NCBI GenBank assembly: GCA_036509255.1 | Contig: DATCFY010000106.1 | Location: forward strand, 1-64,000 | From: RYN-230 sp036509255 | GTDB taxonomy: Bacteria > Actinomycetota > Actinomycetes > Streptosporangiales > Streptosporangiaceae | Direction of reading: 5' to 3' | Length of the DNA stretch: 64,000 nucleotides | Shown: positions 58,028 through 64,000 of the stretch, one piece after another | Layout of the letters: each line of letters begins with the position of its first letter | How positions within the stretch are numbered: position 1 is the stretch's first letter | Made by a program: the position numbers and the translations under genes | Notes under the pieces: generated by a model | Databases searched by the model: none | Seen by the model: only the letters and a program-made list of their open reading frames with translations | Told to the model about the DNA's origin: nothing

Positions 58028-58816
58028 TCAGCGGGGCATCCGGCGCCACAGCGGCCGGGGCAGCGCCCGGAAGGCCGCCGCCACCGGGGCCAGTGTGGAC
58101 GGCACCCAGACCAGGCTGCCCGGGGACGTGCCGCCTGCCCGCCGGAGCCGGGCCGCGACGGCCGCGCCCACCGCGGCAGGGGTGGTGGCCAGCGGGGCCG
58201 GCGCCATCCCGGCCGTCATCCGGCCGATCACGAACCCGGGCCGGACCAGCAGCACATCCACCCCGGTCCCGTGCAGCGAGTCAGCCAGCCCGCGGCCAAA
58301 CGCGTCCAGGCCGGACTTGGCCGCCCCGTACACGAAGTTGGCCTTCCGCGGCCGGATCGCGGCGATCGAGGACAGCACCACGATGGTGCCGTGGCCCTGG
58401 GCACGCATCCGCCGGGCGGCCGCGAGCAGGGTGGTGACGTGCCCGGTGAAGTTGGTCTCGACCAGCAGCCCGGCAACCAGCGGGTCACGGTCCAGGATCT
58501 CCTGGGAAGTGAGGATGCCTGCGGCGGAGATGACCAGGTCCACGTCTCCGCCGGCGAAGGCCTCGTCGATCAGGTCCTGGTGGGTGTCAAGGGCGGTGGC
58601 GTCGAAGCGCAGCGTGCGCACGCCGGTGCCGAGTTCCTTGCCGGCCGCCGCCATCCGCTGCTCGTCCCGGCCGGCCAGCAGCACCTCGGTCTCGGGGGGC
58701 AGCCGTAGCGCGGCCAGGATCTCCAGGCCGATCTCGCTGGTCCCGCCGAGCAGCAGCACCCTGGACGGGCTGCCCGTCGCGCCGTGCTGGTCCGGCATAC
58801 CGCGCTTATCCGGCAT
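58028..58816 (-). CDS. dprE2: DprE2-like decaprenylphosphoryl-2-keto-erythro-pentose reductase
   Basis: 262-residue short-chain dehydrogenase: RVLLLGGTSEIGLEIL (NADH motif), ISAAGIL, VVLSSIAAIRPRKANFVYGA with Ser and Tyr-x3-Lys (YGAAKSG), and a hydrophobic C-terminus typical of DprE2. With DprE1 it converts decaprenylphosphoryl ribose to decaprenylphosphoryl arabinose. ATG 58816 with GGGAGG (58821-58826) 4 nt upstream; it overlaps the dprE1-like gene by 11 nt. ATG 58798 is an alternative. Confidence 0.9.
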   Translation of the reverse strand: MPDKRGMPDQHGATGSPSRVLLLGGTSEIGLEILAALRLPPETEVLLAGRDEQRMAAAGKELGTGVRTLRFDATALDTHQDLIDEAFAGGDVDLVISAAGILTSQEILDRDPLVAGLLVETNFTGHVTTLLAAARRMRAQGHGTIVVLSSIAAIRPRKANFVYGAAKSGLDAFGRGLADSLHGTGVDVLLVRPGFVIGRMTAGMAPAPLATTPAAVGAAVAARLRRAGGTSPGSLVWVPSTLAPVAAAFRALPRPLWRRMPR

Positions 58817-60224
58817 GCTGCCTCCCGCTTGATGTCCCTATTAATTTGCCGGTGGTCAATGTTCTGGTGGCCTGCCGCAGGCCGAGCCGCTGGCCCAGAT
58901 CGGAGCGGAATACCCCGTCCGGGTCGAGGCGTGCGGCCGCGGCCCGCCACCGCGCCAGCCCGGGGTACATGGCGGCGCAGGCGCTGCCGCGGAGCCTGCT
59001 GTCCCCGGCCAGGTATACCCGACCGCCGGCCGCGGCGACCCGCTCATCCAGGTCGTCCAGCATCGGGCCCAGCTGGCGGTTGCCCGCTGGCATGTCGATG
59101 GCCAGCGACCAGCCAGCCATCGGGAAAGACAGGTAGCTGGCGGTGCCCGGGCCGAACCGCTTCAGGGTGCCCAGGAACGAGGCGCACCGGTGCCGCTGCG
59201 CTGCCTCCAGGATCTGGCTGATGACGCCGTGCGCACCCTCGGGCACCACGCACTGGTACTCCACGAAGCCGCGCGGGCCCAGCGTGCGGTTCCAGCCGTC
59301 GAGCACGTCGAGCCGGTGGAAGAACGAGGCCAGGTCGGTGATCTCGCTGTCTTCCTGCGCGGCGCGGCGGAAGTGCAGCTCGTTGAACTCCCGGGCCGAC
59401 CAGGCGGTGAACGGGCAGACGGGCAGCCGCGGCGCCCGGTGCGCCCGGTGCGCCCGGTAGGCCAGGCCACCCGGCTCCGCGGCGGGATCGGGCTCGGCGA
59501 GATGATCGCCGACAGCGAGGACGCCGCGCCCCAGGGACCTGCCGGTGGCGGTGGTGTCGATCCACGCGACGCAGTAGCGGTCCCGGCTCTCGTCCATGGC
59601 GGTGAGCAGGGCGTCCAGATCGGGCTGCCGGCGGGTGCTGACCAGCATCTGCGCGCTGCGGATCCGCAGCAGCCGGATCGTGGCGCTCAGGATGAGCCCG
59701 GTCAGGCCCATCCCGCCCACAGTGGCCCGGAACTCCTCCGGCTGGCCGTCCGGTGTCAGCCGGCGGACCTCCCCGGTTCCGTCGAGGATCTCGATCTCCT
59801 CGATCCACCGGCCCAGGCTGCCGTCGCTGCGCTGGTTCTTGCCGTGCACGTCGGCGGCTACCGCGCCGCCGACGGTGAGGTGCCTGGTGCCTGGCAGCAC
59901 CGGCAGGAGCAGGCCTTCCGGCACGATCCGGGTGAGCAGGTCGGTGAACGAGGTGGATGCCGAGACCCGGACCGTGGCCGCGTCCGGGTCCAGGTCGATG
60001 CAGGGCGCGGTCACCGGATCCACCACCACCCCGCCCACGTTCTGGGCGGCATCCCCGTAGCTGCGCCCCGCGCCCCGGGCCAGCACGCCTCCTGCGGGCC
60101 GGGCAGCCACCAGGGCCCCGAGCTGGGCGGCCGCCAGCGGGCCGACGACCTGGGCGCGGGACGGCGTGGTGCGTCCCCAGCCGGTCAGCACCCGTCCGGC
60201 CTCCCGCGCGGCGACGGCGACCAT
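58806..60224 (-). CDS. dprE1: DprE1-like FAD-dependent oxidoreductase with altered active-site residues
   Basis: 472-residue VAO-fold flavoenzyme. FAD motif ARGAGRSYGDAAQN (~49-62), then LPVLPGTRHLTVGGAVAADV and HGKNQRSDGSLGRW. The C-terminal half follows DprE1 closely (LSFPMAGWS, AAMYPGLARW, VFRSDLGQRLGL). Two positions differ from Mycobacterium tuberculosis DprE1 as I align it by eye: Cys387 is Ala375 (SLAIDM) and Lys418 is Gly407 (YLAGDSR). The first is the benzothiazinone target and the second is needed for catalysis there. ATG 60224 overlaps the ubiA stop by one base. Confidence 0.88.
   Translation of the reverse strand: MVAVAAREAGRVLTGWGRTTPSRAQVVGPLAAAQLGALVAARPAGGVLARGAGRSYGDAAQNVGGVVVDPVTAPCIDLDPDAATVRVSASTSFTDLLTRIVPEGLLLPVLPGTRHLTVGGAVAADVHGKNQRSDGSLGRWIEEIEILDGTGEVRRLTPDGQPEEFRATVGGMGLTGLILSATIRLLRIRSAQMLVSTRRQPDLDALLTAMDESRDRYCVAWIDTTATGRSLGRGVLAVGDHLAEPDPAAEPGGLAYRAHRAHRAPRLPVCPFTAWSAREFNELHFRRAAQEDSEITDLASFFHRLDVLDGWNRTLGPRGFVEYQCVVPEGAHGVISQILEAAQRHRCASFLGTLKRFGPGTASYLSFPMAGWSLAIDMPAGNRQLGPMLDDLDERVAAAGGRVYLAGDSRLRGSACAAMYPGLARWRAAAARLDPDGVFRSDLGQRLGLRQATRTLTTGKLIGTSSGRQHAG
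59432..59458 (-). repeat. 9-bp tandem repeat, 3 copies, in the dprE1-like gene
   Basis: gcgcccggt at 59432-59440, 59441-59449 and 59450-59458 (+ strand). It encodes three Ala-His-Arg units in a surface insertion of the protein. Confidence 0.85.
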
Positions 60225-61159
60225 CACAGGCCGACCGCGAACAGAGCCAGCCAGCCCAGCTCGCAGCAGATCATCAGCTTGTCCCGGGCGATCAGGTCCT
60301 CGACCGGCTTGGCGGGCTGGTTCGCGGTCAGCCAGTCGAACCGCAGCAGCGCCCCGGCCAGCGGCAGCGCGCTGAGCAGGTGCAGCGTGCGGGTCCACCC
60401 GCTGTGCTGGCCGTAGGCCCAGAGCAGGTAGGCGGCGATCATGACCCCGGCGGCGACGCGCTGGCTCAGCCGCAGCAGGGCCGGCGTGTACCAGCGCATG
60501 ACCGGCCGGTGGACGGCGGCCTCCGGGCCGAGCAGGGCGAGCTCGGTGTAGCGCTTGGCGATGGCGACCAGCAGTGCGCCCAGGCTGCACACCACCAGGA
60601 ACCAGCCCGACGGGGGCACCCGGGTCGCGGACGCGCCGCCCAGCGCCCGCAGCACGAACCCCGCGGCCACGAACGCGAGCTCGACCACGGGAATGTGCTT
60701 GAGCAGGAACGTGTACATCAGCGAGAAGGCCACGTAGACGCCGACCAGGACGGCCAGCACGGGCTCGCCGAGCCACAGGCAGGTGGCCTCGGCCGCGAGC
60801 ACCCCGAGGACCGCGAGCACCGTCGCGTGCGCGCGGGGAAGCCGGCCCGACGCGACCGCGCGGTGCCGCTTGACCGGGTGCAGCCGGTCACGGTCCGCGT
60901 CCACCACGTCGTTGACGAAGTACACGGCGGCCGCGGCCAGGGTGAACACGACGGCGGCCACCAGCGCGTACCCCAGGCCGTCGTCGCGGCCCAGCGAGGC
61001 CGCCGCCAGCGGGGCCGCGAAGACCAGCAGGTTCTTAGGCCACTGCCGGGGCCGCGAGGTCTGGACGACAGCGGCCAGCCAGCGCACCGGGAGGGGGGAT
61101 CGCGCGAGCACGGCAGAGCCGCCGGGCGGCCGGTCGGCCGCCCGCGCGCGGGTCGTCAC
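60224..61159 (-). CDS. ubiA: UbiA-family decaprenyl-phosphate phosphoribosyltransferase-like
   Basis: 311-residue polytopic membrane prenyltransferase-fold protein: TSRPRQWPKNLLVFAAPLAA, the Asp-rich motif YFVNDVVDADRDRLHPVKRH, and a second motif near IAKRYTELALLG. The RQWPKN and LHPVKR segments match the DPPR synthase (Rv3806c) branch, which loads phosphoribosyl onto decaprenyl phosphate, the substrate route into DprE1/DprE2. GTG 61159 overlaps the upstream gene (GTGA), and its stop overlaps dprE1. This adjacency supports the assignment. Confidence 0.9.
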   Translation of the reverse strand: MTTRARAADRPPGGSAVLARSPLPVRWLAAVVQTSRPRQWPKNLLVFAAPLAAASLGRDDGLGYALVAAVVFTLAAAAVYFVNDVVDADRDRLHPVKRHRAVASGRLPRAHATVLAVLGVLAAEATCLWLGEPVLAVLVGVYVAFSLMYTFLLKHIPVVELAFVAAGFVLRALGGASATRVPPSGWFLVVCSLGALLVAIAKRYTELALLGPEAAVHRPVMRWYTPALLRLSQRVAAGVMIAAYLLWAYGQHSGWTRTLHLLSALPLAGALLRFDWLTANQPAKPVEDLIARDKLMICCELGWLALFAVGL

Positions 61160-62436
61160 CGGGCGTACACAGCCGTGAAGTCGCGGCTCGCCAGGCCGTA
61201 GTACCGGTCCGGGGGCTGCACCTGGTCGGGGAGCAGGTTGACCGGGGTCGGCTCCGCCGGATGGTGCTTAGGCAGGTAATACATGTAGGACATCCAGTCC
61301 GGGTTGATGTCCAGCTCCATCCCGGTGACCGCGCCCGCCCGCTTGAGCAGCTCCGCGAGCTCTCGCACGTTCAGCGACGGGCCGTAGACGAAGATGACCC
61401 GCCCGTCCCTGGTCATGCCGATCCCGGACCGCCAGACGTAGTAGCCCCCGCCGAGGGTAGCGCCCCAGGTGGTCGTCACGTTGTAGTCCACCGACGCGGG
61501 GATCCTGCCGTGCGCCACTATCATATGCAGGTTCTGCCGGACGCCCACCACGTCGGGTGTCATCCGCACCGAACCCCCCCAGTTCCCGATGGCGATCCGC
61601 CCGTCGCGGTAGTAGACGACCGACGCGACGCCCTTGGTGAGCACCCCGCTGGTCGCACCGTTCAGGTAGAAGCCGCCCCCGGACGTCGAAATCTTGAAGC
61701 CCCCGTTGAAGGTGGCCAGCAATCCCAGGCGCCTACCCGGCGGGACGCTTGGCTGGGCCTTCCAGTGACCAGGCCCTGGATCCTCCGCGCCGGGGTGCAG
61801 TTGGAAACGTACCAGGTTCTGGTTCATCGACACGATGCCCGTCACGTAGGACGTGTAAACGCTGCTCGCGCGCATGTAGGTGCCGTAGATGGCGGGCTCG
61901 CCCTTGGCCGTGCCGAGCACCCGCCACTTGCCTTCCCCGCGCAGCGGATGGGCCACCAGGGGGGTCAGCGGTGCGGGGGCCGGGTAGGAGGGCTCGGCCT
62001 TGGCGTGCCCGGTGGGCTTGGGGTTACTCACCGGTCCCGCGCTCGGGCCGGTCAGCGCGAACGAGGGTTTCCCGCCGACCTTCGGCGGGTTGTATGAGAC
62101 CCACTCCCCGAACGTGACTACCGGGCCGAGGTAGTGATCCCGGGCCCACTCCGCCAGCCGCTCCGACACTGTCCCGCCACCGGGATAGGTGAGGGCGTGC
62201 CCCACAGACCAGCCCAGCCAGATAACGAACGCCACCAGCAGCGCCATCACGACCTGGAACCACCGCCGCGCCCGCAGCCGGCGGAACCGGCCGGGGCCGG
62301 AAGGGCGCCGCCTGGCCCGGCGCGGTCCGGGACCACTCCGGCCCGGGCCACCCGGGCCACCCGGACGACCCGGGCCCAGCCCGGTGCCGGGCCCGCTCAC
62401 CTCGGGGTCACGCCGGAATGAGGCCGGTCTAGGCAC
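61156..62436 (-). CDS. Phosphodiester glycosidase (NAGPA/DUF2233)-family membrane-anchored protein
   Basis: 426 residues. A Gly/Pro/Arg-rich cytoplasmic start, one membrane helix (~58-80, WFQVVMALLVAFVIWLGWSV) and an extracellular region. Its C-terminal half (~240-410) carries FNGGFKISTSGGGFYLNG, MTRDGRVIFVYGP, RELAELLKRAGAVTGMELD and NPDWMSYMYY, the pattern of phosphodiester-alpha-GlcNAcase-like domains. It may act on phosphodiester-linked sugars of the wall. First gene of the ubiA-dprE1-dprE2 operon. GTG 62436 with GGAGGGA upstream. Confidence 0.87.
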   Translation of the reverse strand: MPRPASFRRDPEVSGPGTGLGPGRPGGPGGPGRSGPGPRRARRRPSGPGRFRRLRARRWFQVVMALLVAFVIWLGWSVGHALTYPGGGTVSERLAEWARDHYLGPVVTFGEWVSYNPPKVGGKPSFALTGPSAGPVSNPKPTGHAKAEPSYPAPAPLTPLVAHPLRGEGKWRVLGTAKGEPAIYGTYMRASSVYTSYVTGIVSMNQNLVRFQLHPGAEDPGPGHWKAQPSVPPGRRLGLLATFNGGFKISTSGGGFYLNGATSGVLTKGVASVVYYRDGRIAIGNWGGSVRMTPDVVGVRQNLHMIVAHGRIPASVDYNVTTTWGATLGGGYYVWRSGIGMTRDGRVIFVYGPSLNVRELAELLKRAGAVTGMELDINPDWMSYMYYLPKHHPAEPTPVNLLPDQVQPPDRYYGLASRDFTAVYAR

Positions 62437-62750
62437 CCACGTTCTCCCTCCGGATGATGTTCAGCTTAAGAGACATCGCGGCCAGCACACACTCTGGTCG
62501 CTCTGATCTGGGAGCAGGGCCCCACCCCGTAGCCGGACCTTCGCCTCGTCCCGCGTCGGCCGTGCCTGGCGATGAGCCTTTCCCGTGCGAGCCGGGCCCA
62601 AACGATAGGTGTACCCGCCAATCATGAAGACTGCGTTACGATCGCGATCCCAGCTACGGCCTGATGGGCCGAGGAGGTGGATCTCTTTAAACTACCTTCG
62701 TGCCACATCCCCAGATCACCTCCGGCACTGCCCCGGGAGCCTGATCTGCG
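62437..62750. promoter_or_regulatory. Divergent intergenic region
   Basis: 314 bp between the arabinose-precursor operon (-) and the Hyi-like gene (+). The only symmetric element noted is gatcgcgatc (62640-62649), a 10-bp palindrome about 100 bp before the Hyi-like gene. A short open frame crossing into that gene at 62609-62851 has no protein-like features. No RNA gene seen. Confidence 0.45.
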
Positions 62751-63584
62751 ATGCCGCTGCGTTTTGCCGCCAACCTCTCGATGCTCTGGGCCGGCCTGCC
62801 GCTGCCCGACCAGTTCGCGCGCGCGGCGGGGGCGGGTTTCGACGCGGTTGAGCTCTGGTGGCCGGGGGACGCGGACGCCGCCTTGCTGCCCGGCCTGACC
62901 AGCCGCTGGGGGATGCAGCTGGTGCTGCTGAACTTTGACGCCGGTGACATGGCGGCCGGGGACCGGGGCCTGTGCGCCGACCCCGGCCGCACCGCGCAGT
63001 TGCGTGAGCACGTGCCGGCCGCGCTGCGGATCGCCCAGGAGTGCGGCTGCCCGCGGCTGAATTTGCTGGTCGGGCTGCGCCAGCGGTGCTACCCGCTCGG
63101 CCTCCAGCTCGAACTGGCCCGGGAAAACGTCACCTGGGCCGCGGACCAGGCTGCGGCGGCGGGCTGCGAGGTGATGATCGAGGCACTGAACCCGATGGAC
63201 AACGGCCCCTGCCTGCTGACCACGACCGCGGCGGCCGCGGCGTTCGCCCGTCAGACCGGCCGGGACAACGTCCGGCTCCAGTACGACGCCTACCACATGC
63301 AGCGGGTGGAGGGAGAGATCACCGGGACCGTGGATGCCTTCTGGGACCAGATCGGCCATATCCAGATCGCTGATGTGCCGGGCCGCGGCGAGCCGGGGAC
63401 CGGCGAGATCAACTACCCGTTCGTCCTCGGTCATCTCGACCGCAAGGGGTACGGCGGTTATGTCGGGCTTGAGTACCGGCCCTCAGCCGGCGCCGCGGAG
63501 GACTCCTTCGGCTGGCTGGCGGCCCCGGGATCAGGTGCAGCCGGGCTGGGCCCGGCCGCGGCCGGGCCGGAGGCTGCCGATTAG
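62751..63584 (+). CDS. Hydroxypyruvate isomerase-family protein
   Basis: 277-residue TIM-barrel sugar isomerase (AP-endonuclease family 2 fold) close to Hyi: FAANLSMLWAGLPLPDQFAR, GFDAVELWWP, GDMAAGDRGL, VMIEALNPMDNGPCLL, LQYDAYHMQRVEG and HIQIADVPGRGEPGTGEINY, with metal-binding Glu/Asp/His. Interconverts hydroxypyruvate and tartronate semialdehyde or a related keto-sugar. ATG 62751, GGGAG about 11 nt upstream. The last ~25 residues are Ala/Gly-rich. Confidence 0.9.
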   Translation: MPLRFAANLSMLWAGLPLPDQFARAAGAGFDAVELWWPGDADAALLPGLTSRWGMQLVLLNFDAGDMAAGDRGLCADPGRTAQLREHVPAALRIAQECGCPRLNLLVGLRQRCYPLGLQLELARENVTWAADQAAAAGCEVMIEALNPMDNGPCLLTTTAAAAAFARQTGRDNVRLQYDAYHMQRVEGEITGTVDAFWDQIGHIQIADVPGRGEPGTGEINYPFVLGHLDRKGYGGYVGLEYRPSAGAAEDSFGWLAAPGSGAAGLGPAAAGPEAAD

Positions 63585-63718
63585 CCAGGTGCAGCCAGGC
63601 CGCCGCGTGGCACACTAGCGCTGTCGGTTGTTCAGCCAGCCGGGGCCTGAGCTGGCTCCTGCCCGAGTTCCGCTCGCCAGCGCCGCCCCGGCGATCCGCT
63701 CGGGGGGGCCCGCACAGC

Positions 63719-64000
63719 ATGGAGAATGAAGCAGGCTGGCCGGACGATCAAGCCAGGACGACGGTCGTCAGCCTGCCCGGCGAAGTCAGCCAGTACAACG
63801 CCACGCAGGTGCACGAGGAACTGATGGCGGCGCTCGAGCCCGGGGTCACCACCGTCATCCTCGACCTGACGCTGACCACGTTTTTCGACAGCGCCGGTCT
63901 CGGGAAAATCGCGATCGCCCGCCGTCTGGCTGGCGTGTACCACATCGACCTGCGCGTGGTGGTAGCCCCGTCGAGCCCGCTGGCCGGCTTCTTCGCGTCA
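63719..64000 (+). CDS. STAS-domain anti-anti-sigma factor (3' end outside window)
   Basis: The first 94 residues are present. After ENEAGWPDDQA the STAS core follows: TTVVSLPGEVSQYNATQVHE, VTTVILDLTLTTFFDSAGLG, KIAIARRL. The Ser in FFDSAG is the usual phosphorylation site controlled by RsbW-type kinases. The frame is open to the window end, and the family length is ~110-130 residues, so little is missing. It could pair with an RsbW-like protein such as the one at 9127, though they are far apart. Confidence 0.88.
   Translation, partial: MENEAGWPDDQARTTVVSLPGEVSQYNATQVHEELMAALEPGVTTVILDLTLTTFFDSAGLGKIAIARRLAGVYHIDLRVVVAPSSPLAGFFAS

Overview
The window is a high-GC, gene-dense stretch of an actinobacterial chromosome. 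The gene order xerD - parA-like - scpA - scpB - rluB - chorismate mutase - tyrA - cmk - der, the frequent GTG starts with 1-4 nt stop/start overlaps, DUF397 and DUF5753 genes, a probable F420-dependent oxidoreductase and a DprE1/DprE2/UbiA set point to a soil-type, sporulating or filamentous actinomycete (Streptosporangiales-like). The exact lineage cannot be fixed from sequence reading alone. I saw no rRNA, tRNA, CRISPR array, transposase or prophage.

1-9.1 kb is a conserved housekeeping block on the + strand: the end of alanine dehydrogenase, XerD recombinase, a ParA-type ATPase with a small ribbon-helix-helix-like partner, the condensin partners ScpA/ScpB, RluB, AroH-type chorismate mutase, prephenate dehydrogenase, CMP kinase and the GTPase Der. 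It closes with a 16-bp terminator hairpin. 9.1-12.0 kb is an AbaA/WhiJ-like regulatory locus (RsbW-like ATPase, two DUF5753 HTH regulators, one DUF397 protein). 12.2-14.1 kb holds an aldo/keto reductase and a secreted trypsin-like protease. 14.4-18.5 kb is a copper/cytochrome-oxidase assembly operon with an unusual membrane-SCO1 fusion, a lipoprotein and a CtaG-like protein.

18.7-30.8 kb is mixed accessory and stress metabolism: a carbohydrate-binding-module protein with Gly-Trp-Pro-Thr repeats, a beta-lactamase-fold lipoprotein that has lost its catalytic residues, a two-domain glyoxalase-fold protein, a PaiB-type flavin protein, two oxidoreductases, a MarR/YceI divergent pair, a sedolisin (S53) protease, a frameshifted YjbR-like gene and an LLM oxidoreductase.

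30.9-39.7 kb is the most unusual region. A multi-PAS histidine kinase is followed by a response regulator fused to a PIG-L/LmbE-type deacetylase. Then come an ATP-grasp ligase, a PHP-fold phosphoesterase, a processive GT2 membrane glycosyltransferase and a 57-aa membrane protein, most of them joined by short stop/start overlaps, and a tandem PAP2 phosphatase. This looks like a signal-gated envelope glycan or glycolipid modification system.

39.8-54.8 kb carries a small unknown protein, a YecE/DUF72 protein, a DUF3516 helicase, an orphan MftR-like regulator, SbcD/SbcC, small exported proteins, an LCP-family cell-wall ligase, an ArsR/permease pair with a clear palindromic operator, an exported propeller-like protein and a DUF6308 protein. 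54.8-62.4 kb on the - strand encodes an epimerase-like protein, a two-component system and the decaprenylphosphoryl-arabinose cluster (DprE2, DprE1-like, UbiA, phosphodiester glycosidase-like); the DprE1-like protein differs at two well-known active-site positions. The window ends with a hydroxypyruvate isomerase-like gene and the start of a STAS-domain anti-anti-sigma factor.
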